Positions 44,570 to 57,046 of a stretch of 64,000 bases of DNA are shown here, in pieces. This DNA comes from Erigeron canadensis (lineage: Eukaryota; Streptophyta; Magnoliopsida; Asterales; Asteraceae). The stretch covers positions 4,648,501 through 4,712,500 of the forward strand of contig NC_057768.1 in NCBI RefSeq assembly GCF_010389155.1, in the 5' to 3' direction. A program made the position numbers and the translations under genes. The notes under the pieces were generated by a model. That model saw only the letters and a program-made list of their open reading frames with translations. It was not told the origin of the DNA and did not search any database. How positions within the stretch are numbered: the stretch's first letter is position 1; each line of letters starts with the position of its first letter.

Positions 44570-45004
44570 CTAAAATGGCTCTGGACAAGAAATAAGGCTA
44601 CTTTATTAAGTGCTAATAACCTTCTCAATCATGAACATAATAATAAAAAAGATCACTAGTCGCTAAAAATCACTGATCACTAAAAAAATCACACTAGATG
44701 AGAAAAAAATGTTAATCTTTGGTTAAAATATATTGAGTATTATAAAGATGATATATTTATATGAATTTGATCATCTCGTAACTAAAAAAAAACACATCGT
44801 CAATCTATTATAATAAGATTAGAATCATTCTTCAAACTTTTCATAGAAAGTTTGATCACTTAATTAGCACATGAATCAACCTTTCGATAGCAGAAATATA
44901 ACATAATGATATGAGAAATAATAATAGAATAATACTTTGTGAAATAGGAAAATGAAAACTTATAATGAGGATGTAGGTCGGTGATTAAGAGCACTATGTG
45001 ATAA

Positions 45005-45329
45005 TCTATACTTCTTATTAAAGAAAATTCCCCCATGTTGAAAGTTACATGGGGGAAATGTCTAAAATGTCATTTCATATAATATTTTAATCTACTATCC
45101 TTAAAATATATAATATTTTCACTTAGCACTCAAATATTTTCAGTTACACTACTCCTTAACATTAATGATTACGTTACACTATCAATCCTTTATCTTTTAA
45201 TAAAATCTCCATTAACCATTTATATCAATAATCTACATAAATCGACGCCTCATCTGCCACCAACCGTCGCACTTACCACCACATCGTCGCCGCCACGATC
45301 ACCGCCGCATTGCGCGGGTAACATGCTAG
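45005..45329 (+). mobile_element. Non-autonomous Helitron, 325 bp, inside the MULE
   Basis: The 5' end is A|TCTATACTTCTTATTAAAG at 45005 and the 3' end ATGCTAG|T at 45326-45330. The 3' hairpin region is ccgccgcattgcgcggg. The interior includes a palindrome-like cccccatg...catggggg near 45030-45060 and cgcc-rich sequence near the 3' end. No coding sequence. Both flanks are MULE sequence, so it inserted after the MULE. Confidence 0.85.
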
Positions 45330-45548
45330 TAATTAGAAACAATAATAAATTGTAGGGAAAAGTTAGAGAACCCAGTCCATTAATCGGCGGGATTTCTTTG
45401 TTTTGGCGCCCAATTAGTAGGAGGGTATTACTGTCAAATCCATACCTAAAGATAAATCCGGGTAAATATGTTATTTAAGTTTTTAATTAGGGAAATTTGT
45501 AACTATGAATGTATATTTAGGGATGTATGAAATTCCCCCTTTAAAATA

Positions 45549-46886
45549 CAATCACACCAAAGGAATAATAAGAGATTTGGTGATGCGATATAATAGATTA
45601 TTAGAAGAGCCTATAAGCTCAATATCATTGACATACAACAACTACGCCATATCCAAATGATGTCGTTGAAACGATCTTTCAAAGATTATAATAATCATTG
45701 TTAAATGCTTTTATGAACATATAAATTTCAACTTCAAATTAAAAAAATAAACTTCAGCTAAGTGGATTATAAGTTTCAAGATTTAGTTAGTTTTATCAAG
45801 TTATCGAACTTAGATATATTAAAAATGATAACGATGCATGTTGGTAGTCTTTCATCTCTATGCAAAATTTAATACAAGTTATATTGGAGTTTGACTTTTT
45901 GAATTTTTTTTTACTTTTTGGATTAATAAGCGACGTGTAATATACATTTTTTGAAAAACAAAAAAGAATAGGAAAAAACACAAGAAAAGAAAAACAATCC
46001 TAAACAATCCCTAAGTAGATTAATACCCGGTCGTTGACCGGGTTATAAAGTAAACTTAAAAGCCTTTAAACCAAAAATAAAAATTAATATGAAATCGAAC
46101 CTAATGTTCATAATAAGTTTTAAATCATGTACACTTTTAGATGTAATATATATAGAGTCGGTTTGATATGTATTAAAATTGTCAATACTCGACCTTACAC
46201 TGAATTTGACTTGAAACCGACCCGGAAAATTGGGTTAGAGTTGTGAAATCTCGACCGGATAATCTGCCAACTTGACCTTTTTGAGTTTGGGTCGGGTTGA
46301 CATATTTGGTTAGAAGATCAACCCCCTAACCCAAATATATTTATATTTATATAATTTTCAATATGTCGACTCATCAACTCATTTGATCCGACAACACACA
46401 AACCCATTTGACGTAAAACCAACTCGTCAACCAACCAACCCATATAATCTGAGATCAACCAACAAACCCATTTAATATGTGAACCTGCCAACCCACCAAC
46501 CTATCTAACTCGCCAACCCGATTTTTTTGGGTTGGTGGTTGAGTTCGGGTTTATGGGTTGATAGACCTTGATTGAGATTTCCAAGTCAACTTTGTAATCA
46601 AGAGTAATAATTAGACTACTTATATGCTCTGTCCATTTTAATATACATCACTTATTTATTAAAATGATTTCTTGACGTTATGATAAAAATAAGTATAGTT
46701 GGGTTGGGTTCAAAAAAATTTTTACTTGCCAAATTGAAACCATTAACCCAAGTCCATTGACAGTCATATATAAAAATAGTAAATTTTTTTTTCTATGTGT
46801 AATGATACAAAAAAAGGTATAAATATATGTTATGTTTGTAGCTTAAATTTTTTCCAAACAAATGTAAAATATATATCATTTAAGAA
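45549..46886. other. Intergenic, one unexplained palindrome
   Basis: No gene. ACCCGGTC-gtt-GACCGGGT at 46025-46043 is a perfect 8-bp hairpin. 46150-46600 is rich in cgggttg, aacccac and ccaacc motifs and may be a MITE, but no ends or duplication could be read. Confidence 0.45.
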
Positions 46887-47311
46887 TCTCTTATATTAAT
46901 ATAAGAAAATTGTGATGATGTCATTTTTCTTTAAATAGACTTCAATGACATATTCATATAAAATCTTGATATTTTTTATGACATGATAAAAAAAATGGGC
47001 AAAATAAAGATAAATGAAAACTTATTTTAAAATATTATGATTTTAAAATAATTTAAGTAGATAATCATGGAAGCTTCCTATTTTACTTCATCTTTTGAGG
47101 GAAAAAAATTTGAAAAACAAAACCCGTATACAGTTTGTAGATTAAATTTGATTATTGTAATATTATTTTGAACTTAGAGGTATGACATTTGAATTATCAT
47201 TAAAATTTTAACATAACTAATATAATTTATATATTATGACTTTTAAAAAAGTTATAATCTTAACATCAAATCTATTCAGCCGCCCGCATAATATGCGGGC
47301 TGATTAGCTAG
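46887..47311 (+). mobile_element. Non-autonomous Helitron, 425 bp
   Basis: The 5' end is A|TCTCTTATATTAATATAAG at 46887. The 3' end has a perfect hairpin GCCCGCAT-aat-ATGCGGGC (47282-47300), then tgattag and CTAG|T at 47308-47312. No coding sequence. It is the clearest Helitron in the window, and its 5' end is like that of the one at 9907. Confidence 0.9.
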
Positions 47312-47835
47312 TATATAAATAAAAAGTGACTTCAAAATAGTTTTAACAAAAATGGTAGCTAATAACTAATTATTTGATTGAAAATTATATATATTGGTCA
47401 CTTCATATAAAAATTCTTCAATTATAAATAAGTTTAAACAAATTTTGAAACTTAAGTCAATTATGTATATGTTAAATAATAATCATATTCGTGATAGATG
47501 AAAACGACATAATTTGGTTGTAGCAATTAATTCTAACTTGCCAAGATTAGCATTTTATTTTCTAGGGTGAAGATTATATTTTAGTTTATTTTAAAAGGTT
47601 GAGATTAAAAGGCAATATTATTATTTTCTCTTTGCTATGGGAACCATAAATATATATAATTCTATTACGATTAATATTTTAATATTAAATAATAAATAAT
47701 AAATATTGATAAATTAATAGTAATATAAATACCCATACAAATAACCTCCCATGCCTAAAGCAGACGTTATTTCAGTTGTTTTCTTAATTCGAAGCTAATC
47801 GTTAATTCGAGAAAGTTTAGGGTTTAATTCACACA
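47312..47835. promoter_or_regulatory. Upstream region of the RRM gene
   Basis: About 520 bp between the Helitron and the RRM start codon. The last 70 bp (from about 47765) look like a 5' leader (cagttgttttcttaattcg). No clear TATA box was chosen; the sequence is AT-rich. Confidence 0.4.
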
Positions 47836-49547
47836 ATGGATTCGCATACTGCTAACTCTTTCATCGACAAAATTCCTCAAGAAACCTTGACAAAGGTATA
47901 TTTACTACAAATCCATCTTTAAATTTCCATTATTTTTTTATTTTTATTCGCAAAGATTAAACCTTTATGATGGTTAGTGATTATAGTATTTTTTTTATTC
48001 TTATTTTTTTTAACTTGATCATAATGCAATAATGAGGCTTTTTCCATGATTATATTTTGCCAAAAATAATAACTTAGTTTTTCGATTGATTGGACTGAAA
48101 CAACGTACTAAATTATGGGTTGATCAGTTGGGAGTCAAGTTATTGAACCGGGTTATTGATAAATTCCAGTATATTTGATCATCTGTAAAAATTGTTCGAC
48201 CCGAAACAATGTACTAAATTTTGGGTTGATTAGTTTTATGAATCTTGGGAGTCAAGATTCTGAAAGCAGTCTCTCTCTCGGGTAGAAGTTACTATGCCTT
48301 TTACGGGATTAAGTATTGTTGTTATTGTTGTTGTCTTGGGAGTCAAGTTATGCAACTGAGTAATTGGTAAAGTTATAAATTTCGTAAATTTTGATCATGA
48401 GTGAAACGCGTAGCCTAAACATTGTGATCATAAGATCAACAACACATTGCCATATAATCAAGTTTACGGGTCTTTATGTATATCCAGATTAAATCGCATA
48501 ATGTTTAAATTACATCCAACTTTTTAATGTCCCACTAGGCCTAAGTTTTTTGTATATGGTTCTAATTTGGACAGTTGAAAGAGTAGATTGTTGTTTATAA
48601 AAAAAATAGTAAAAAACTGTATATTTTTTTTTATTTCGACTTTTGTACTCAAGTTTTCTTGTTTAATGTATGGTACATGGTGATTAATGTAGGAGGATGT
48701 GAGGTCTGAAACTCAATCTTTGTACAATCTTGACCCGGTTCAACAGCATCAGGGTGAACATATTAATATTAGGAAGGTTTTCGTGGGCGGATTGCCAAGT
48801 GATATAACCACAGAGGAGTTTAAGGCTTACTTTGAGCAATTTGGTACTATTGAGGATGTTGTTGTGATGACTGACAAAATAACTAAGAGACCACGAGGGT
48901 TTGGTTTTGTTACTTTTGACTCGGCAGAGGCTGCAAGTAATGTAATAAAGGATAGGTTTTATGAGTTGAAAAACAAGCGTGTGGAAGCCAAGAAAGCGGT
49001 TTCTAAGCAACCAATGAGTATGAATCTCGGAAATTGTTATGATCTCATGTACAATCTTGATGGTTATTATTATGGGATGAACAATTTTGCATACGATCTT
49101 GCTTACTATCCCTATCATAGACTCTATCAAAGTTGGTATGATTTTTACAACACTTATCCATACCAGACTTCTTATAATTACGGAAACACACCAGATAGTA
49201 GCAAACCTTTCTATACATATAAGAATACCACCCCTATTGTTGTGAAGAAAAAGACAAATGTCAAAGATGGTGATGATTCTGAAGTAGCAAAACAGAATGC
49301 AAGCTTATTTTCTGGGAAAGGAGAAACGAAAAATGCCCATTTAAGGTCAGGGGAGTCAAATGATGATGAAAGCGTTGGGAAAGATGTATTACTAAATGGT
49401 GAGAGTGAAGGTTTGAATTCGTGTTACAATGGTGAGATTGATCGTGGCTATGCAGAGGCTATTGAAGCTTTGAGTCTGTATGATGATGGATCAGATAAAC
49501 AAGTGGGAGCGGATGGACAGCCCTCTTTATGTACAGCTGTTTTGTGA
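47836..49547 (+). CDS. hnRNP-like RNA-binding protein, single RRM, 304 aa
   Basis: Two exons. Exon 1 (47836-47895) encodes MDSHTANSFIDKIPQETLTK and ends AAG|gtatat. The intron runs to ...atgtag at 48692. Exon 2 (48693-49547) continues in phase 0. The RRM spans residues about 48-122, with RNP2 VFVGGL (49-54) and RNP1 RGFGFVTF (88-95). It is followed by a Tyr- and Asn-rich low-complexity region (about 135-185) and an acidic tail. This layout matches plant hnRNP1/RNP1-like nuclear RNA-binding proteins involved in mRNA processing. These usually have two RRMs; here the N-terminal one is missing, with only a short MDS-type start left. The exon 1 choice rests on frame and splice sites. Confidence 0.8.
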
Positions 49548-50790
49548 TTATATCGACCAAGTTTCCGGTAAGTTGATTTTCATTCTTGTTTCGATTAAAT
49601 CAATGGTATGATTCTGGTTTTGAAAGTTAGTTTTTTTTGGGTAAGCGTATCTTGTAGTGATTATGCATGATCAAAACAAACAGCAGTATCTGGCAAACTA
49701 TGACATTCATATTTTAAGCTCTCGAGTTCTACAGTTTAAGGTTTCTTATATGTAAATCACCAAACTATCACATTCTGTTATACATGTTAATTTATTGACA
49801 TCATTCAAGTGTCTATTACAACTACTTACATGACTTATATGACAATAAGAATGTAGTTTAATGATCCACATTGGATAAATTTAATCGTTCAGTGACCTTA
49901 TTGTAGTTTTTAGTCGAGATTAGAAACTAAGTGCTAGTTGGTTGTGAGTCATGAAATTAATCTTACTTCTAATGTCCCAACAGTAGCTAATACGATAGTT
50001 TAGGCATGATATGATGTCCATCCTGCAGATTTTAGGCGAAAAAATAATGTCTATCAAAACCAGTTCTTCTGCGAATGATTAAGCGCTAAACAAGGACCTT
50101 TTCTAGATTTCCTTTGAGCACTGAATTCTATAGTTTTAGTATTTAAAAGATGCATCACATATTCACAGAGGTCACATGTGAGATTAAGAGAAAAAAATGC
50201 AACATACCAAGTCACCACTGACCTCTGGGCCACTTTAACTATTGCTATCTTGCTGGCCTCTAATAATTCTTGATCTGCAATCAAAGAAACAAGCCCACGG
50301 AAAAAGATCATATGGGCTTTTTCTCTGTACACTTAATAATTTGGCCTGCTTTCATGACACTTGTTTTGTTAAATTTCTTGCAGCTTCAAATGCTTATTTT
50401 CTGCTATAATGTAGAACATGTCTCTATTGTGCCTAACAGAAGAAGCTTAATTTTACTACTTTTATAGGAAAGGTGGATCCAAGTTGACTTCTTATGCCGC
50501 CTAACATTCTCTATCGTACAAAGTTCTACACGTACCATGACCAAAATCCGAGATTACACTTAAACATAGAATTGATTATGTATTTATGGTTTCCGTTACT
50601 TATTTCATGGTATCGAAACTGGATTTTATTTCATTGTTCTGTTTTAATCTATGAACATTTTGTTTTAATTCCTCGAATTTCCATTCGTTCCATGGTAGTG
50701 CTATCATTTGAAGCTGTGACTTACTCTACATATATAGTTATCATATAATCATAGAACTTGCCAAATTTATACGTAGATTAGTGCAAATCA
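49548..50790. other. Intergenic, no gene resolved
   Basis: 3' region of the RRM gene and spacer. Frames at 50054-50332 (minus) and 50494-50748 (plus) have no domain and are treated as chance. Confidence 0.5.
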
Positions 50791-51317
50791 TGTTGGATAT
50801 TTTAGTTTAAGTGGGTTAATTGGTTATTTAATCATAATAATACATCATATAAGTATGGTGGTGCGGAGTGCACGCTTATATGAATTTATTATGATCTTAG
50901 GGTCGGGGGTCCGGGGGCAGCGCCCCCGAGAGCGGGGTCCAAGGGGCAGAGCACCTGGCTGGGGTCGAAATTTAATTTCCATTCAAATTGCTATGACAAA
51001 AACGTCTCAGAAATTTAATTTCGGAACTTTTAAGGGACTAATTTTGCCAATGTTGCAAAGTCGATTTTAACCGCCATAAAGGTAGTTAATGGGCCCTTGT
51101 TCAAGATTCTGTGGTTACGAATTCTCATAGAATTCTCTCTCGTTTCACACACATTCTCAAATACAAAAACATACATAAAATTCTATAATCTCTGATTGTA
51201 TCCGATTGAGTAATTTGGGGTGAACCACCGAATTGATTCAATCTGATAGTGTAATTTCGGAGATTGAATTATACTCGTATATCATGTTTTCGTTCGTTCA
51301 CCTGTATTTCCCCAACA
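50791..51317. mobile_element. Solo LTR, 527 bp
   Basis: It begins TGTTGGATAT and ends CCCCAACA, with the perfect 5-bp duplication aatca at 50786-50790 and 51318-51322. Near 50899-50965 it holds the GC-rich fold-back stretch gtccgggggcagcgcccccg, unlike its AT-rich surroundings and a known feature of some plant copia LTRs. No internal genes remain. Confidence 0.88.
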
Positions 51318-52786
51318 AATCATTTTATAGTTCCATTTGATTTGCTGTCCCTTTCCACTACATTCTTGGGAGCAATATGTCTTTAAACAAATTCTCCACT
51401 TATAAAGTACAGTAATACTCTTTGGCCCTATATACAAAATAAAAACATATTTCCATGTCTAATATTGTTCACAAAAATGAAAGCCCTCAGCTCTTGGTCT
51501 AGTGTTTAACTATTAACCTAGAAAAAACTAACTACTACAACTAAGATACGAGTATAAGTTATTACCAAGTCAATAGAGCTTTTTTCTTCTAAAGAGAAGA
51601 AATAAAACCATATTTCCAAGGCAAAAATTGTGTTTACAAACATCAAAGGTACCTATACGGCTATACCAAAGTGTGTAATAACTTTTAAAATGTGGTTCTA
51701 GTTTGAACAGGATTCCCTACAAGTACCAACCAACCACTTTTTAGATTAAGGGTATTGAATTCAATGCTTCAAAATTTACATTTCTTTTGTAACTTTCTTT
51801 CCCTTTGTTTCTGGCCCTATAGAGCTAGCTAGAGGGGTCCTAGGATTTTTGGGGTACTTTACTATGCCATGGATGGAATTCTCTGTCTTATTATATTTAT
51901 AATCTAGCATCTAACGGTCTAGCTTTGTTAGATTCTTGTATCTAAAGACTTCAAAGTCCACATTGATTGTTTATATTTCTTGGAGTTTTTACTCTGTTTG
52001 TGCTTAAAGATATACATTGTGGCCTTGTGGGGTCTTTCTCTAGTTGCTATAAATTTCATCTTATTACTAACTAAAGTAAAACATATATAGCAAAGTAAAA
52101 ATGTTAATTGTGAAATGTCATATATAGCCCTTGAAGCCAAAGCTAGCTATAGGCATGTGAGTGATGTCATATTCACTTTAAGAATCTCTCTGTGTCCATC
52201 TCCTGCCATGAGAGAGTTGCAGAATTAGCTTAGCAGAAGAGGAGATGAGACTTAAATGTGAAATGCCAACTTTATTGGGTGTGTGAGGATAAGTCGTTTT
52301 CTCTCTTTGAATGGCCTTCTTTTATCCGGTTTTTGTAACATCTGTTTGCCCATTAGATTTTTTTTGTAATCTATCATGTTCTATTTTAGATTTTGTTTTG
52401 GATCTTTGTGTTCCTCAAATCTCACCTGAATTTACACTTACTTGGACTCACCAAACTCAATTATTCTCATTGGGTCCTTTAATTATTTCCCAACATATAC
52501 ATACAATACATACATAGTACCAACAAGTCTTAACTTTAACAATTTGGACTTATTATTATTTACTATTAATAAAGTTCTTGCCTTACTTTCACTATTCAAA
52601 ATGAGTACAAAACCCCTCTATATCAATGTGTTTAAACTTAATATTTGGCCTGCAATCTTGAACCAATCAAAGCATATTCTTAAATTCCAAGATTAAACAA
52701 TTCTTTAAACCACGGATATAACAACGACTTTCCCTTTAAGTAGATTATATATGATGATGTATTAAGATTTTAATGTAAACAAAATC
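51318..52786. other. Intergenic upstream of the SDR gene
   Basis: No gene recognised. The SDR promoter should lie at its right end; no element was identified with confidence. Confidence 0.5.
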
Positions 52787-53626
52787 ATGAGTGACCGAAA
52801 AGTTGTTTTGGTAACGGGGTGTGCTAAAGGCGGTATTGGCTTTGAATATTGCAAAGCGTTTGCGGAACAAAATTGTAATGTTATCGCTTCAGACATTCCT
52901 CAACGGATGGATGATATGTCCGAACTACAAGAAAACCAAATCGAGACGTTAGAGATTGATGTTTTATCGGATATAAGTGTTTCATCTGCCGTGAAGGCTA
53001 TAATTTCCAAACATGGCCGAATAGACGTGTTGATTAATAATGCAGGGATAGGTAGCACGGGCCCTTTAGCCGAGCTCCCGTTAGATGAGATTAGAAAGGC
53101 TTATGAAATCAACACTTTAGGACAACTTAGGATGGTGCAACAAGTCGTGCCGTCTATGGCTACCCGAAAAAGCGGAGTCATAGTCAATATTGGGAGTGTG
53201 GTGGGCAAAGCTCCCACACCGTGGGCTGGGTCGTATTGTACTAGTAAAGCAGCGGTTCACGCTATCTCGAATACTCTCCGAGTAGAACTAAAACCGTTTG
53301 GAATTAATGTAGTATTGGTTGTTCCCGGGGCTATAAGATCAAATTTAGGGGCCAATAACATTGAGAAGTTGTCAAATTATAAATGGGAACTTTATAAGGA
53401 CTTCGGCAAAGAAATAGCCGAACGAGCCCGAGCTTCTCAAGTTGGAAAATCGACTGATGCGGCTTTGTTAGCACGACACGTTGCCAAGAAGGTTTTGAGC
53501 CCGAAACCACCAAAGCAAATAGTGTTTGGTCATATGACTACTCTATTCTCCTTCCTTTCGGTCTCTCCACTTTGGGTTAGAGATCTTTTCTTCACAAAAA
53601 GGTTCAACCTAGACAAGAAATTGTGA
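52787..53626 (+). CDS. Short-chain dehydrogenase/reductase, AYR1-like, 279 aa
   Basis: A single-exon classical SDR. The Rossmann motif TGCAKGGIG is at residues 10-18, NNAG at 84-87, and the catalytic tetrad is N109, S137, Y150 and K154 (YCTSK). The wording (VTGCAKGGIG, then the INTLGQLRMVQQV region) resembles plant and yeast 1-acyldihydroxyacetone-phosphate reductase (AYR1). That enzyme uses NADPH to reduce acyl-DHAP to lysophosphatidate in ether-lipid and glycerolipid synthesis. A hydrophobic stretch near the C-terminus (TTLFSFLSVSPLWV) may anchor it to a membrane such as the ER. The substrate is inferred from family resemblance only. Start and stop are clean and the length is normal. Confidence 0.88.
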   Translation: MSDRKVVLVTGCAKGGIGFEYCKAFAEQNCNVIASDIPQRMDDMSELQENQIETLEIDVLSDISVSSAVKAIISKHGRIDVLINNAGIGSTGPLAELPLDEIRKAYEINTLGQLRMVQQVVPSMATRKSGVIVNIGSVVGKAPTPWAGSYCTSKAAVHAISNTLRVELKPFGINVVLVVPGAIRSNLGANNIEKLSNYKWELYKDFGKEIAERARASQVGKSTDAALLARHVAKKVLSPKPPKQIVFGHMTTLFSFLSVSPLWVRDLFFTKRFNLDKKL

Positions 53627-55932
53627 TCATTGGGAAGTTTAATTAAATGTTTATGTTGTTTCATGGTTGCTTAATGTTTTAAGATAAAATTAATTTTGAT
53701 GTTGCTATCTATCTTGTTTTAAAGGTCCTGTACTTTGTTCTCAACACCATTAATAGTGATCCGTGTACCCAAGGCATGGAAAGGCCAGATACACTATTAA
53801 TAAATTTTGTGTACTTTGAATCAGAAGTTAGGAGACACAATATTCAAGTATGGTAGTTGAGTATGTATGAGTTTTTCAACTTCAAAATAGATTTCATAAA
53901 ATGTCTAGACAATGTCAAAACAAACCATAAGAAAAAAATGTTCATAGTTGTTTATCTATTATTGTGCATTCATTGTTTGAAGCTATTTTAAGGTGGTTGA
54001 TTTGATAACAAGAGATTACAAGACTTTATATTAAACTTAATTAGGAAGGTGTAATAATTCATATTGAGGTGAGAGAGAGGTCTTAAGTGATGGGAGCACA
54101 ATGGCCCTGGTATGGTAAAAAAGAACCAAAGATGGATTCAATAATTGAAAAGTGGTGTATTGAGATGACTCATTTAAAGCAGACAAAGGAATGAGAGCAA
54201 CAAAAAAAGAAAAGGCTTCCCATCCCTTATTCAAGTTGGTAAAAATGAGCCATTTTCAAGACACAAATTGAACTAATAATCTTGGTATTTAGTCTTTAAA
54301 AATGTTACTATATTCAATTAGATGTACTTAATTAGTAACATTGAGGTTGTGGTCCTTGGGGATTCAATCTATGTAGTACTCAATAATTCAATATGGGAGG
54401 TGATATTCATATCACTTTTTCATGTATAAGTTTTATATCTGACTGTACAAATCAGTATTATACAAGTGTAGTACGTTAATTAAAACAAATGGTACGAATA
54501 CTTTCCATTTAATATACCGATAGTTTACATTTGAGGATTTACAGAAATTTACAAACAGTAACGTATATGTATAGTTTGTATATGTATAGTTTTGGGTGGA
54601 TTTAGTCTCATCATTACTACAATCAAAAACAAGAATTTGAGGGAATGTGTGTGGGGATGAGAATTTGTTTCCCCACCATTTGGCCTTAACAAATAGTACA
54701 GAATTATCTTTTTCTTTTTTTCCCATCACCTTTTTCCAAAAACACACATAATTATTCCTGATAGAAAATCTGTCTCCATATATGAGCAACTTTGTCATGC
54801 AAGAATTTCATGCAACTCTTAATCTTGATTATTTTCCCATTTTTGTTACCTATATCTTCTTGGATCAATAAGAGAGATCCTTACTAGAAAAATATTAATA
54901 AAAAAATTAACATTTTCAAGTATAAAAAAAAGGGGCATGGCATGGCATGGCATGGCATGGCAAGGCAATATGGCATGGCATATGTCAGTCAAAAAACATA
55001 TTGTTGTTTAACCATAGTCCAAAAGAATGGAGCAAATACTTTACCCTGTTTGATCAGTAGTATGTCTATATCCTGGCAATCACTGAAACGGCGTCGTTTA
55101 GTTCATTGTCAAGGCACTTCTCATCAGAACAACACAGCTATGAACACCTATTGGCACATACCATCCATAGCTTTAAAAGCTATAAATATATATATATATA
55201 TGGGAAAAGATACCCTATAGTCAGCAGTAATAAGGTGTATTTTACTCCAGTAGTGTATGTATCTATGTCTATTTAGATAGACCCATGCATAAAGAGTGAT
55301 ATAGACATTGACAATTGTATAGCCTCCAAAAACTTGTATATATATCAAACCTATATATATTGTGGTCTACTGTTTATGATTTGTGACCTTAACAACTGGA
55401 CTGTTTTGTCTTTTTTTGCTTCTTGTGAAGAAAATCTTTGCTAGTTTATTTTTTTTTCTCTCTCTCTGTTGCAGTTCACTGACCATCAAACTGCAGGCCT
55501 TGTTGTTTTATAACTTTCATTCAATTTAATTTATGTGTGTATATAATACTAGTATATAATTTACTAGTAACATGATCAAGAAAAGGTGTGAGGGTTCAAG
55601 ATTCAAACTTTTAGTATATCCTATTCCTATCTTGAAAGTTTATATCCTTGTGCTGTTAACTTAATTATCATACACACCAACATAACTAATTAACTATACT
55701 ATTGAGGTTTATGGAGCACCATTAGAATAGATTCAAACCTGTAACCCTTATATCAAAGTCCACGTTGAGCAGGTCAACTGAACTTTTGCGAGAAATGGTG
55801 GTTACTTGATCTATAACCGAGTGGTTGATTACTAATACTATGGTATATCAAATATTGTTTAATCTTAAAATGTTTATTAGTTTATAATGTAATGATGAGG
55901 AGGAGGAGATTAGAACTTTTGAGGATTGCTTA
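53627..55932. other. Intergenic, no gene resolved
   Basis: A (GGCAT)n run lies at 54934-54962 and a short (TA)n near 55188. The 54433-54798 (minus) frame has no domain. A SINE begins at 55933. Confidence 0.5.
54934..54962. repeat. (GGCAT)n pentanucleotide microsatellite
   Basis: Five perfect GGCAT units and a partial one, then a degraded continuation (aaggcaatatggcatggcat). Confidence 0.9.
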
Positions 55933-56127
55933 AAAGAACTGCTCACTGCAGTCTTCTGCGGGTATTTGGGCTCTACCTGGATGGTATATTGAGTAGGTTA
56001 AGATGTAAACAGATACTTCTACCTAGGTAGAAAGGCTGCTTTCGAGTTCAACCTAAATGGTATAAAAAGACTTTTGGCCTTTACATAGGATGAGAATCAA
56101 ATATCGATCTGACTCTGTCTCTATAAA
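55933..56127 (-). mobile_element. SINE of the Au/TS type, 195 bp, minus strand
   Basis: The 16-bp duplication ttttgaggattgctta is perfect (55917-55932 and 56128-56143). Read on the minus strand, the head has a degraded B box (ATTTGATTCTC, 56084-56097). The body has gaaagcagcctttctacc then taggtagaagta, close to the conserved body of the plant Au/TS SINE family. It lies about 0.9 kb upstream of the ANT-like gene. Confidence 0.8.
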
Positions 56128-57046
56128 TTTTGAGGATTGCTTATTCTAACACGTTACCATGCCTTTTTTAATGATATTTTGTCTTATAAAATAAATGGAT
56201 TTTCAGTTTTTAAAAGAATGATTTAGCTTGTTTATGTATTTCAATACACAGAAAAAAAGAAATTGATAAGCATTTAAGTAGCTGGATTCTTTGTTTTACT
56301 TTAAAGAATGGAATCCATAAGGACCATAATCATATTTTTGGTGACCACAAAGAATAAGATCTTTGACCTTTTTTATGATCCTTTTAGTACGTACATACGG
56401 AGGATTACGTTAAACATGGATAGGGATGAAATAAAGAGTCTAAAGAATATACCAAAATCTGCACATTATTATACATAACATAACTTGTATCTATATATCC
56501 AATAGTTACACATAAAAGCAAAAGAAAAAAATAAAGAGTGAGTGAGTGAGTGAGTGAGAGAAAGAAAATAATTAAAAGAAAAGCAAAAGAGGTGGTCTTT
56601 CTTACGCACGGATCCCAATAGGTGCAGGAAGGATGCCAGCAGCATATATATTGTTTACTGTAAAACTCATTCTTTTTGTATAAGTTTAAAGGAACTTGCT
56701 TTGTTCTCCTTTAGAAATCTTTTTCAGAGTGTGATTAACAACATTTAACATATTCTTCTAGTGAGTTTGTGCTTTCTTTCTTTCTTTGTTTTATTTTTTA
56801 TTTTACTATACTACCTTTTCTTTATATATATTTTATAAATACATACTACACATTCTGTTTCTATAAGTTTCAAAAATGGAGGGAAAGCAAAGTATGATTA
56901 GTTTACTATCTTACCCAATCATTGATTAAGCTTTGCCATCAAGAACAACCAAAAAAAAAAAACCAAAACTTGCTTTGGGTAAACAAGTCCTAGCTCCTTT
57001 TTCTTTATTCCAAGTGTGAAAGTAAGTTAAAGATTCATACAAAAAT
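56128..57046. promoter_or_regulatory. Upstream region of the ANT-like gene
   Basis: The region holds a (GAGT)n run near 56536-56559 and C/T-rich stretches near 56770-56830 typical of plant leaders. The TATA-like tatatatattttataaata near 56823 is a plausible core promoter; the start site is not known. Confidence 0.4.

Larger units (their letters stand above)
41382..45539 (-). mobile_element. MuDR-like MULE, 4158 bp
   Basis: The long terminal inverted repeats start GGGGGAATTGCATATATCCC at 41382; the complementary arm ends TGAAATTCCCCC at 45539. The arms match over about 90 bp. The perfect 9-bp duplication tttaaaata lies at 41373-41381 and 45540-45548. The interior encodes a mutator transposase on the minus strand, now broken. 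A Helitron is nested near the 5' end of the gene. This is a formerly autonomous Mutator-like element. Confidence 0.92.

Noticed and set aside
46025..46043. Palindrome ACCCGGTC/GACCGGGT as a Helitron 3' end on the minus strand
   Set aside because: The following bases read CTAC rather than CTRR and no 5' end was found; left unassigned.
50855..51070. Open frame of 71 aa with Arg/Gly-rich stretch
   Set aside because: It lies wholly in the solo LTR and results from the GC-rich fold-back core.
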